Below, one piece after another: positions 17,424 to 24,855 of a DNA stretch of 64,000 nucleotides. Under the pieces are notes generated by a model. It had not been told where the DNA came from and searched no databases. It saw only the letters and a list, made by a program, of their open reading frames with translations. The stretch covers positions 533,366 through 597,365 of the forward strand of contig NZ_CP129002.1 of the NCBI RefSeq assembly GCF_030406085.1, written 5' to 3'. The position numbers were made by a program, and so were the translations under genes. Source of the stretch: Bartonella sp. TP. Lineage in GTDB: Bacteria > Pseudomonadota > Alphaproteobacteria > Rhizobiales > Rhizobiaceae. Positions within the stretch are counted from its first letter, which is position 1. Each line of letters starts with the position of its first letter.

Positions 17424-18194
17424 ATGAAACTTAAGGTTTTTCTAACTAGCGCCGCAGCTATAGCAATAATTGCCAACACTAGCAGCGCAAATGCCGCCGA
17501 CATCGCAAAGCATAAGCCTCACCATGTAAAGCAAATGGCGATAGCAGCGGTTGCGCCAACAGCGCCAGTTTTTAATTGGGCGGGGCCTTATATCGGGCTT
17601 GATGTTGGAGCTAGCACCAACAAATTTAATTTTTATGGCAGACATTTCGGGATGTTTACCACATCTTTCAAGAAAAGTTTGGCTGGGATATATGCGGGCT
17701 ATAATTTTCCAATACACCAGCATATTATATTCGGGATAGAGGGAAACATTAATCTTCTTTCACCTGAATTAAGCAGAACTCACCTCATGTCTTCCTCGGG
17801 TAGCGATGCGCCGGATGGATATGCCTATGAATTATACCAAGAAAAAATGGGAGCAGCCGCCGCACGCATGCGCCTAGGCTATGCACAGGGTCGTTTTATG
17901 CCATATATTGCCGGGGGCGGCTCTATAACACGCTCTAGAGCTGTATTCGGTGACGCAAAAAATGGCATTACTGCTGGTAATACAGAGTTTTGCACCTATT
18001 ATGGTTGGAATATTGGGGCAGGTATAGATTATGCAACAGCGCGTAATGTCGTCTTGCGTGCTGAATACAACATTCGCAAAACCTTTAACAATAAGTTCTA
18101 CTTTGTAGCACCGCCAGGTCCGCCAGTTCTGAATACTGACCAAGGTAAATTTACCACACGTCAAGTTCGTATCGGCGCGGCATATAAATTCTAA
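17424..18194 (+). CDS. Omp25/Omp31-family outer membrane protein (array B, gene 3)
   Basis: Predicted 256-residue outer-membrane beta-barrel, the longest of the array. The signal peptide MKLKVFLTSAAAIAIIANTSSANAAD is followed by a longer basic linker (KHKPHHVKQMAIAAVAPTAP) than in the other copies. Strand blocks FNWAGPYIGLDVGA, RLGYAQGRFMPYIAGGG and the final GAAYKF are present. TAGGAAAAT precedes the start. The long histidine-containing linker is specific to this member; whether it binds metal or heme is unknown. Confidence 0.85.
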   Translation: MKLKVFLTSAAAIAIIANTSSANAADIAKHKPHHVKQMAIAAVAPTAPVFNWAGPYIGLDVGASTNKFNFYGRHFGMFTTSFKKSLAGIYAGYNFPIHQHIIFGIEGNINLLSPELSRTHLMSSSGSDAPDGYAYELYQEKMGAAAARMRLGYAQGRFMPYIAGGGSITRSRAVFGDAKNGITAGNTEFCTYYGWNIGAGIDYATARNVVLRAEYNIRKTFNNKFYFVAPPGPPVLNTDQGKFTTRQVRIGAAYKF

Positions 18195-18208
18195 CCCAGG
18201 AGCAATTA

Positions 18209-18946
18209 ATGAAACTTACAGCCCTTTTATCAATCGTCGCAATAGCCAGCAGCGCCTCTATAGCAAATGCGGCAGATGTTATAAAAGCTAGACCTGTTTC
18301 AGCACCTGTTTTTAACTGGGCTGGCCCCTATATTGGTATAGAGGCTGGCACTGCTTTTAGTCATTTTTACTCAACAGATAAAACTAACACCGTAGATGGG
18401 CTAAAAGCTGAACTCGGAAAACCCGAAAATGCCGCCCTAGCTGGTATATTTGCAGGCTATAATTTTCGCTTGGGTCAACATGCTATATTAGGTATCGACG
18501 GTAATGTAGATTTTCATAATTCCCAAGCGCTAACAATCATACCGGGCTATGATATAGATGATACCACTACACCAGACAGCTATGAGTTATACAGCGAAAA
18601 AGCGTTAGCAGCAGCACGTATTCGCCTAGGCTATGCGCAAGGCAGGTTAATGCCCTATATCGCTGGCGGATTTTCGGCACTGCGTGCTAGCCGCACAACA
18701 GGCCCCACCCCAAATGGCATAAAAAGCAGCAACAAACTGCTTAATAATTATATAGGTTGGAATATTGGGGCAGGTATCGACTATGCTATATCACCTAAGC
18801 TGTTCTTGCGTGCTGATTATCGCTTTGCCAAAACCAAGATAAAATACTTTTATACATTAAATGGCAGCAATTCGTGGACCAAACATGATAACAATATTGG
18901 TCTAAAGTCACACCAAGTTCGTATTGGCGCGGCATATAAATTCTAA
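18209..18946 (+). CDS. Omp25/Omp31-family outer membrane protein (array B, gene 4)
   Basis: Predicted 245-residue outer-membrane beta-barrel. The leader CCCAGGAGCAATTA and about the first 105 codons are almost identical to gene 5, after which the two diverge sharply; the first 43 residues also match gene 2. Strand blocks FNWAGPYIGIEAG, GIDGNVDFH, RLGYAQGRLMPYIAGGFSALRA and the terminal GAAYKF are present. This block identity against diverged 3' halves is the mark of recent duplication or gene conversion. Function beyond an outer-membrane barrel is not shown. Confidence 0.85.
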   Translation: MKLTALLSIVAIASSASIANAADVIKARPVSAPVFNWAGPYIGIEAGTAFSHFYSTDKTNTVDGLKAELGKPENAALAGIFAGYNFRLGQHAILGIDGNVDFHNSQALTIIPGYDIDDTTTPDSYELYSEKALAAARIRLGYAQGRLMPYIAGGFSALRASRTTGPTPNGIKSSNKLLNNYIGWNIGAGIDYAISPKLFLRADYRFAKTKIKYFYTLNGSNSWTKHDNNIGLKSHQVRIGAAYKF

Positions 18947-18960
18947 CCCAGGAGCAATTA

Positions 18961-19674
18961 ATGAAACTTACAGCCCTTTTATCAATCATCGCAATAGCCA
19001 GCAGCGCCTCTATAGCAAATGCAGCAGATGTTATAAAAGCTAGACCTGTTTCAGCACCTGTTTTTAACTGGGCTGGCCCCTATATTGGTATAGAGGCTGG
19101 CACTGCTTTTAGTCATTTTTACTCAACAGATAAAACTAACACCGTAGATGGGCTAAAAGCTGAACTCGGAAAACCCGAAAATGCCGCCCTAGCTGGTATA
19201 TTTGCAGGCTATAATTTTCGCTTGGGTCAACATGCTATATTAGGTATCGACGGTAATGTAGATTTCCATTCCTCAAGCGCCTTAAGAATCAGCGAATCAG
19301 GCGAAAATGACTATTGGCTCTATAAAGAAACAGCACTTGCCGCTGCCCGCCTGCGGGTGGGGCTTGCCTCGGGGCGCTTTATGCCATATTTCGCCGGGGG
19401 GCTATCTATAGCACGTGCCGCCTTTGCATATGGCGGCACAGATCAAGGCATAATTAGCGGCAATCAAATACAAGATAATCATATAGGTTGGAATATCGGC
19501 GCAGGTGTAGATTATGCCATCGCTAATAATATATTTTTACGCGCGGACTATCGCTTTAGCCAAAATAAAATTAAACACCGTTATGAATTTATCAATGAAA
19601 ATTGGACCAAAGAACCCAACAATATTGGCATAAAATCACACCAGCTTCGCCTAGGCGCAGCATATAAATTCTAG
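18961..19674 (+). CDS. Omp25/Omp31-family outer membrane protein (array B, gene 5)
   Basis: Predicted 237-residue outer-membrane beta-barrel, last of the array. Its N-terminal 105 residues match gene 4 except for V10I. From the GIDGNVDFHSS hairpin onward it is different, with LASGRFMPYFAGGLSIARA and a distinct loop before GAAYKF. The stop lies only 4 bases from the convergent end of the phage cassette on the other strand, so the phage element abuts the array directly. No clear terminator hairpin is visible at this junction. Confidence 0.85.
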   Translation: MKLTALLSIIAIASSASIANAADVIKARPVSAPVFNWAGPYIGIEAGTAFSHFYSTDKTNTVDGLKAELGKPENAALAGIFAGYNFRLGQHAILGIDGNVDFHSSSALRISESGENDYWLYKETALAAARLRVGLASGRFMPYFAGGLSIARAAFAYGGTDQGIISGNQIQDNHIGWNIGAGVDYAIANNIFLRADYRFSQNKIKHRYEFINENWTKEPNNIGIKSHQLRLGAAYKF

Positions 19675-19678
19675 CAAT

Positions 19679-20047
19679 CTAGCCACCCATAATCGCAAGC
19701 GTAGCAGCAGCAATAGAACTAGCCACGCTTTGCCGCTTGTTATCCACAAAATAATGCGTTTTCTCTTTGCGTGGGCAAGCAACATTCGGCTGTAGATTCA
19801 AGATATATAAATCGCTAGCCCTTTGCCGGGACTTTACCCGGCGCAGCAAACCACGAGCCTCTAGCTGTTTTAAAATACGCACAATTTGGCGACGCGAGCA
19901 ATGCGCGCGCCTGGCCAATGTTGCCTGGCACGGATAAGCTGTAAACTCTGTGTCATCCGCATAATCTGCCAAAAGCGCTAGTACAAGCTTGGCCGTGCTC
20001 TGGCCTGTCTCTTGCGCTAGCGCCCATCTTGTTGCCCTAAAGCTCAT
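19679..20047 (-). CDS. Winged-helix/HTH protein at the end of the phage cassette
   Basis: A 122-residue protein with a helix-turn-helix domain resembling the N-terminal DNA-binding part of phage replication or plasmid Rep proteins: MSFRATRWALAQ..TAKLVLALLADYAD, then CQATLARRAHCSRRQIVRILKQLEARGLLRR as the recognition and wing region. The start at 20047 is preferred; its ATG overlaps the end of the upstream holin-like gene, and a longer ATG start at 20119 would run far into it. It could be a truncated replication initiator or a transcriptional regulator. It is the most downstream gene of the operon, which is unusual for a replication gene. Confidence 0.7.
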   Translation of the reverse strand: MSFRATRWALAQETGQSTAKLVLALLADYADDTEFTAYPCQATLARRAHCSRRQIVRILKQLEARGLLRRVKSRQRASDLYILNLQPNVACPRKEKTHYFVDNKRQSVASSIAAATLAIMGG

Positions 20048-20378
20048 TTTTGCGCCGAAAAATATAGGCAAAACCCAGCTCGCACAGGCTAAGCCCAAAC
20101 ATACCGCACAAAAAAGCACTTAGCGAAAGCAAGCTTTGTGGCATAAGCTCACTCTTTGGCACAACATTATAATACAATAAAAGCCGATATAAAATATGCG
20201 AAGATAGCTCCGCGCCATAAATAGAGCAAAGCGCCCCAGCGATATATTCTAAAATACGCTGCATTATATTTCCCTTTTTAACATAGATCTGACGTACAAA
20301 AACGCCAAAAAAAGCCGCCATAGTTATCGTAAAATAATTATAATTGCCAACTATGTTCTTACTGGCTAGCTCGTTCAT
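20037..20378 (-). CDS. Holin-like membrane protein
   Basis: A 113-residue protein with about three hydrophobic segments (around NYFTITMAAFFGVFV, RILEYIAGALCSIYG and SLLSLSAFLCGMFGLS) and a basic C-terminus (RRKNEL). Its place right after lysozyme, Rz and Rz1 points to a holin, which would permeabilise the inner membrane at the end of the lytic cycle. The start at 20378 is chosen because its ATG overlaps the Rz1 stop (TGATG) with GAGG upstream; an ATG at 20426 is possible but lacks a ribosome-binding site. Assignment is by position and topology, not by a family motif. Confidence 0.6.
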   Translation of the reverse strand: MNELASKNIVGNYNYFTITMAAFFGVFVRQIYVKKGNIMQRILEYIAGALCSIYGAELSSHILYRLLLYYNVVPKSELMPQSLLSLSAFLCGMFGLSLCELGFAYIFRRKNEL

Positions 20379-20584
20379 CAAAGCCTCGCCTGCTTGTGCC
20401 TTAGCCGCTTGTATAAAACTAGCCATTGGCTTAAATCACGCTCTCTAGCCACAAGCAAAGCCGGATAGTGCGGGCTTGGTAGCGTTGGCATTAGGCTTGT
20501 TATGCTTGCGCAAGGGCTTACATGCTGTGCGCAACCCGCCAAGAGCAAGGCAAAGCTGATAGTCAGACATGGTTTTAATTTCAC
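20378..20584 (-). CDS. Rz1-like outer-membrane spanin lipoprotein
   Basis: A 68-residue lipoprotein: signal peptide MKLKPCLTISFALL, lipobox LAGC (Cys18), then a short proline- and serine-containing mature chain. Its reading frame starts inside the Rz gene in another frame and runs past its end, the overlapping Rz/Rz1 architecture of phage spanins. o-Spanins pair with the inner-membrane Rz to fuse the two membranes in the last step of lysis. It ends in an ATG-overlapping stop with the holin-like gene. Confidence 0.75.
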   Translation of the reverse strand: MKLKPCLTISFALLLAGCAQHVSPCASITSLMPTLPSPHYPALLVARERDLSQWLVLYKRLRHKQARL

Positions 20585-20732
20585 TTTCTAACCTTTCCTT
20601 ATTTCGATAAAAATAAATCTGCTTTGCAAGCGCGTGAAGCTCCACGCGCTGCTTGCTATAAAAAAATCCCCCGGCAAAAGCAGCCACCAGCAAGATAAAA
20701 CTGCCAAAACTCGCCAAGCCTACAAAGCGCAT
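20445..20732 (-). CDS. Rz-like inner-membrane spanin
   Basis: A 95-residue protein with one N-terminal membrane helix (about residues 8-25, SFGSFILLVAAFAGGFFY) followed by a charged, helical periplasmic part (QRVELHALAKQIYFYRNKERLESEIKTM), the topology of an i-spanin. The Rz1-like lipoprotein gene starts within it in another frame. It overlaps the end of the lysozyme gene by 13 bases. Shorter than lambda Rz (153 residues), but short Rz proteins are common. Confidence 0.7.
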   Translation of the reverse strand: MRFVGLASFGSFILLVAAFAGGFFYSKQRVELHALAKQIYFYRNKERLESEIKTMSDYQLCLALGGLRTACKPLRKHNKPNANATKPALSGFACG

Positions 20733-21403
20733 TTTTGATAATATTTGTGATAGTAATACAAGCCAGAGCCAGCGCTGAGCAGAATAAAAACCCCCAGCAC
20801 AAATTGCAACACAGGCGAGCTAGCCACCATATTAGCCACAGCCGCTACAATACCAGTAAGCGGTACTAGCGCCCGCAACCCAGCGCGCCCCTTATGCGCA
20901 AAATCGCCAGCATCTACCAAAACTGAATTGCTGTATTTACGGCTAGTATAGTTGGATTTGTGCCACAAGGCCGCCTCTTTCGAACGACGATGCACCAAGC
21001 CCGGGCATACAACACCACGCACATGCACCCATTTCATTAGCTCAATCGGCACTTGCTCATATTGGCCTTGATTTAGCTTTTGCAGCAAACTAGATTTCTC
21101 AAAATTCTGCGCACCAACATTATAACTAAAAATAACCATGGCCGCGAATTGACTAATATTTAGCGGTACCTGAACTAAGCGATTTACTAAAGCTTCATAT
21201 TGGCGTACATCTCGGCGCAGGATCTCTTCTGCCTGCTGTTGGTTGATGCGCATTCCTTCTACAACCTGCGGTTGGCCAGATGAACTGGTGTGCCCATAAC
21301 CTATAGTTAATATACCTGCTGAATCACGATAACTCTGCAGCTTACAACCCTCTAAACTCATTAATTGTATTAATCCGCCATTGCTGATTCTTTGCTGATT
21401 CAT
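20720..21403 (-). CDS. Phage lysozyme (GH24) with C-terminal membrane segment
   Basis: Endolysin that hydrolyses peptidoglycan. The GH24 triad spacing is exact: Glu18, Asp27 and Thr33 in LEGCKLQSYRDSAGILTIGYGHT. Helical blocks QFAAMVIFSYNVGAQNF and CPGLVHRRSKEAALW complete the catalytic domain (about 1-150). After a linker, residues about 175-218 are hydrophobic (GLRALVPLTGIVAAVANMVA, LQFVLGVFILLSAGSG), predicting one or two C-terminal membrane helices, which most GH24 endolysins lack. First gene of the lysis cluster lysozyme-Rz-Rz1-holin. Confidence 0.9.
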   Translation of the reverse strand: MNQQRISNGGLIQLMSLEGCKLQSYRDSAGILTIGYGHTSSSGQPQVVEGMRINQQQAEEILRRDVRQYEALVNRLVQVPLNISQFAAMVIFSYNVGAQNFEKSSLLQKLNQGQYEQVPIELMKWVHVRGVVCPGLVHRRSKEAALWHKSNYTSRKYSNSVLVDAGDFAHKGRAGLRALVPLTGIVAAVANMVASSPVLQFVLGVFILLSAGSGLYYYHKYYQKCAL

Positions 21404-21414
21404 TGCAACTTCCT

Positions 21415-21597
21415 CTATTTATTTTTTTCTAAAACCGCGATGCGAATGGCTAAATCTGCTAGCGTTTCATTCACCTGCTCCAACACCGCACTTAAACTAA
21501 CATGGGCAATTTCGCCATGCTGATACACCATCAGGCGAATCTTTGCTATATCCTGCACCGCGCCAAAAGCCGCGGGGTCTTGATCCATTATTGCCAT
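21415..21597 (-). CDS. Small helical phage protein
   Basis: A 60-residue protein predicted mostly helical, with a heptad-like C-terminal half (LSAVLEQVNETLADLAIRIAVLEKNK) that could form a coiled coil. It lies 7 bases after a fibre gene and 11 before the lysozyme in the late operon. A small coiled-coil protein at this place may be a fibre trimerisation or chaperone factor, but nothing in the sequence proves it. Confidence 0.55.
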   Translation of the reverse strand: MAIMDQDPAAFGAVQDIAKIRLMVYQHGEIAHVSLSAVLEQVNETLADLAIRIAVLEKNK

Positions 21598-21604
21598 CTT
21601 TGCC

Positions 21605-22609
21605 TCATATTTTAATAATATAATTGATACTAATATTCTTTGGCCGCATGCCAGCGCTAGCGCCCTGCTTTACCGTTGTAATCTTATGCGTATGTTTACC
21701 GGTAACTTCTAGCTCATCGGGACCTCTATACAATCCTTCATCATCATTAAACATTTTAGGAAAATCCTTGTGCACTGGCTTGGCTGGCTTGCCTTCTTCG
21801 CTCCATTCTACTAAGCGATTATGGCCATGCGGCCCTATTTCCTCCAGCGATAATTTATGCTTATGCGCCTTGTTTTCATCAGCTTGAAAGCTACCAAAAA
21901 TCCGGCCAATATCTAGCCCCCTGCCCGAATCAAAACCACGAATAAACACACCGCGCAAATCCGGCAAGGCAAATTTACTGCCCTCACCACCGCCATAATT
22001 CTGGCCAATAATTTTATACAGCTGCGGATATTTAGCCGATTCCAGCATGCTGCCATCGCAAAACAGCCAGCCCTGTGGTGGCTTGAGCCCAGCAAAAGAC
22101 AAAATCGTACCGCTAATCGCCGTTTGCCCGGCTAGCTCACCATATAAATTCGCCACAAACCAGCCAGAAATAACATTGCCATCTACATGCAATTGCACAG
22201 CATAAAGCAGCTCGTAACAGTTGCCCTTGGTCAAATCACCAGCTTCTAACGCCGTTACCTCTTGCTTTACCGTGCTAAATTTATAAATCTGCACTGCTTT
22301 TTCGGCATTAACAGCCAATTTATCCGCACCCTTTGAGTCACAATGCGGAATTAGGTAAAATCGCATGCCCTCGCGCAATCTAACAATTGGCGAGCAACTC
22401 TTGATGCAATAAACTGGCTCGGCAGTGGCTTGGGCGTGGGCCGTGCTAAGCTTTGGCGCCAAATCCACCAAATATTCAGCAAAACGCTGCATCATGGCCC
22501 GGGCCGAATCATTGGTAAGCTTAGCTGGCTGGCCAAGCTCCCATTTTATAGCCTCATCAACATTGGCATTGCTGGCCGCTTCTTGCGACCATTCATATAT
22601 GTTAGACAT
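21605..22609 (-). CDS. Phage tail fibre protein with collar domain (copy 2)
   Basis: A 334-residue receptor-binding type virion protein. The N-terminal ~50 residues (IYEWSQEAASNANVDEAI..NDSARAMMQRFAEYL) are shared with the adjacent copy and probably attach it to the particle. The C-terminal half is a phage tail-collar domain: ILSFAGLKPPQGWLFCDGS, FALPDLRGVFIRGFDSGRGLD, histidine-rich KAHKH and a final IKI. The middle segment differs from its paralogue. Eleven bases downstream of the first copy; translation is likely coupled within the late operon. Confidence 0.8.
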   Translation of the reverse strand: MSNIYEWSQEAASNANVDEAIKWELGQPAKLTNDSARAMMQRFAEYLVDLAPKLSTAHAQATAEPVYCIKSCSPIVRLREGMRFYLIPHCDSKGADKLAVNAEKAVQIYKFSTVKQEVTALEAGDLTKGNCYELLYAVQLHVDGNVISGWFVANLYGELAGQTAISGTILSFAGLKPPQGWLFCDGSMLESAKYPQLYKIIGQNYGGGEGSKFALPDLRGVFIRGFDSGRGLDIGRIFGSFQADENKAHKHKLSLEEIGPHGHNRLVEWSEEGKPAKPVHKDFPKMFNDDEGLYRGPDELEVTGKHTHKITTVKQGASAGMRPKNISINYIIKI

Positions 22610-22620
22610 TTAGCCCTACC

Positions 22621-23589
22621 TTAGGTTTTTATCATATAATGCAGCGCATAATTCTTTGGCCGGGCCTCACTAGCGCCGTCATCTTCGCAAACTATATTGT
22701 GCTTATGCTTGCCCGCTGGCTCAATTGCTGGAATATCCGGCTTATAATAAGTAGAGGGCCCCTCGGCCGACTGCTGCGGATACAGCGAATTGCGCACATT
22801 GCCGCCAGGCCCTAGCACTCTGTGCGTATGCTCCCCGGCTTCTTCACAAATAATTTTATGCGTATGCTCTTTATTCGCATCTTCTTGATATGACGCAAAT
22901 TCGCGCTTGGCATCTAGCCCGCGACCCGAATCAAAGCCGCGCAAAAATACCCCGCGCAAATCTGGTATTTTAAAAAAGTCCGGCCCCTTTTTTGTAGCGC
23001 CCCAAACATCGCCAATCGCCGCATATAGCTGCTTATATTCAATCTTGCGCAACTCAGAACCGTCACATAATAACCATTCCAAAGATTTCAGCGTAAGAGC
23101 GCTAAAACAAGCAATACTACCAGCTGGCATTTTAGCAGGCTTCGACAAACGCGTGGGGTTGGTTAAAAACCACCCGCCAGAAGGCTGCAAAGCGCTACTG
23201 TAAATAATCTCGTAAATACACCCGGCCTGGCAAGCCCCAGCCGGAGTTGGGATAAGACCAGTAGCACCAGATTGAAATACCGGCTTTAACCCTAGATTAC
23301 CAAGCTGTATCTGCAGATTTTTACTATTGGTAATGTTTTGCTTATAATAAATACGCAAACCGTCCTTATATTTGCTAATGGGCGAGCTGGCATTTATGCT
23401 CAGCTCATCACCATTGCCTTGCACATTTGCTGTACCGCTTAAATCGCCCAAATATTCTGCTATACGCCGCATCATAGCACGTGCCGAATCATTAACCGAG
23501 CTTGGCGGCTGGCCTTCTTGCCAATTTATTATATCATCGCTATTGCCATTAGCGTCGGCATTCAGGGACCATTCATAAATCGAACTCAT
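22621..23589 (-). CDS. Phage tail fibre protein with collar domain (copy 1)
   Basis: A 322-residue paralogue of the following gene. The N-terminus (SSIYEWSLNADANGNSDDII..NDSARAMMRRIAEYLGDL) and the C-terminal collar domain (SIACFSALTLKSLEWLLCDGS, FKIPDLRGVFLRGFDSGRGLD, EHTHKI) are conserved between the two, while the central receptor-facing part is not. Such duplicated fibres widen host range or form hetero-oligomers; here the paralogue may also be a decoy arising from tandem duplication. 11 bases after the upstream virion gene. Confidence 0.8.
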   Translation of the reverse strand: MSSIYEWSLNADANGNSDDIINWQEGQPPSSVNDSARAMMRRIAEYLGDLSGTANVQGNGDELSINASSPISKYKDGLRIYYKQNITNSKNLQIQLGNLGLKPVFQSGATGLIPTPAGACQAGCIYEIIYSSALQPSGGWFLTNPTRLSKPAKMPAGSIACFSALTLKSLEWLLCDGSELRKIEYKQLYAAIGDVWGATKKGPDFFKIPDLRGVFLRGFDSGRGLDAKREFASYQEDANKEHTHKIICEEAGEHTHRVLGPGGNVRNSLYPQQSAEGPSTYYKPDIPAIEPAGKHKHNIVCEDDGASEARPKNYALHYMIKT

Positions 23590-23600
23590 GTTTTACCTGC

Positions 23601-24416
23601 CTATTTGCCAAGCAATTTGCTAAAAATACTGCCCCAGCCTTGCCCGCCGCTAACACTGCGCTGCGCACTGCCGCTGCCATAGCGCCCCGCGGCAGAATTC
23701 ATCGCATCTTTTAACAATTGCAACCGATTCCAGCCCTCATTATCCTTGTCGAGCCAAGATTGCCAATTGCTATTTAATTTATCCTGCGCGTTTTTATCTA
23801 GCATCGCCCCGCCATGCAACTGCGCAGCCGCATTGTTGCTCTGTGCACCCAGCATATTCGCCGCGCCATTCAGCTGGCCAAGCCGCGCCCGGTCAATTTG
23901 TCCATTTGCATTCATCATATTGGCAATATCTTGATTATATTGCAGGGCATTGGCGCTAGAGGCAATTGTGCCCAATCTGTTGGCCAAAACAGCGTTATTT
24001 GCACCCGAGCCATACCGGCCAGCACCGCTCATTTGCGAATTTATAGTGGTGGCAGCGTCATTCAAACCATTATTCAAGGCTGTTTGAAAATTGCTATTAT
24101 GTCCGATATATTTACCGCTAGCCAAATCGCTAAGATTATTCTGCGACGATGTTGCGCCAGAAAGAATACTACTCAAATAAGGATTATTAAATTGGCCACC
24201 AATTGCAGCTAGATTATTCATAGCATTTTTGCTCATATCGCTCAAATCTGCCACGCGCTGCCCAGTATAAGCATGTCCGCCCTGGCCATTATTATATAAA
24301 TTACTAGCATCACTGGCAAAGCGCTCAAACAACCCACGGGCCCAATCTGGTGGGCTATATTGGCTAGTACTCGTTTGTTGCGTATGCGAATTTTTGCCAA
24401 AAACATGACTACCCAT
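23601..24416 (-). CDS. Putative virion or DNA-ejection protein
   Basis: A 271-residue protein rich in Asn, Gly, Ala and Ser, with PPDWARGLFERFASDASNLY near the start, a central series of amphipathic helical repeats (NNLSDLASGKYIG, GAGRYGSGANNAVLANRLG) and a glycine-rich tail (QGWGSIFSKLLGK). The GRYGSG-x-N pattern is common in phage proteins located between head-tail adaptors and fibres, which are thought to be internal or ejection proteins. Eight bases overlap with the GNAT-like gene. Family assignment is tentative. Confidence 0.6.
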   Translation of the reverse strand: MGSHVFGKNSHTQQTSTSQYSPPDWARGLFERFASDASNLYNNGQGGHAYTGQRVADLSDMSKNAMNNLAAIGGQFNNPYLSSILSGATSSQNNLSDLASGKYIGHNSNFQTALNNGLNDAATTINSQMSGAGRYGSGANNAVLANRLGTIASSANALQYNQDIANMMNANGQIDRARLGQLNGAANMLGAQSNNAAAQLHGGAMLDKNAQDKLNSNWQSWLDKDNEGWNRLQLLKDAMNSAAGRYGSGSAQRSVSGGQGWGSIFSKLLGK

Positions 24417-24846
24417 GCGTTAAGTCCTTTCTATATTTTAAAATCTCTGGCTTATAGCCAAGCTGGCCCAAAACACGTAGCCAGCCAATGCGGCCCACGG
24501 GGCAGATTTCACTTGCACCATGGTCGCGTCCATATTGTTCTAATTGCGGCAAAAATTGTGCTAGCACCGTGCCGCCCCTGCCGCCAAGCTGGCACAGATT
24601 CAGCCGCTTTTTACCTTCTAAAGTTAGCTTAAGCTCGGTGGTTAAAAAAGCAATAAACTCTTCTTGCTCGTCTAGAATCAGCCACATTTCATGGCGACCG
24701 CTGGTAATGTCCTGCAAAATATCTAGCACAGCTATATCACCCGGAAAGCGCCGGGCTAGCTTTTCCATAGCTTGGCTCAGCTGCTCTTTATACCGTAATA
24801 ATCGCGCCAAACTCCAGCTGCTACAATTATATAGCTTATATTTCAT
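24409..24846 (-). CDS. GNAT-fold-like phage protein
   Basis: A 145-residue protein resembling the GNAT-like proteins found between head-tail genes in several podo- and siphophages: strand MWLILDEQEEFIAFLTTELK, LGGRGG in the position of the acyl-CoA loop and a C-terminal GRIGWLRVLGQLGYKPE. Whether it acetylates anything is unknown; the phage members often lack obvious catalytic residues and may be structural. It overlaps the virion gene downstream and lies 9 bases after the gp10-like gene. Confidence 0.65.
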   Translation of the reverse strand: MKYKLYNCSSWSLARLLRYKEQLSQAMEKLARRFPGDIAVLDILQDITSGRHEMWLILDEQEEFIAFLTTELKLTLEGKKRLNLCQLGGRGGTVLAQFLPQLEQYGRDHGASEICPVGRIGWLRVLGQLGYKPEILKYRKDLTHG

Positions 24847-24855
24847 CTTGTTTCC

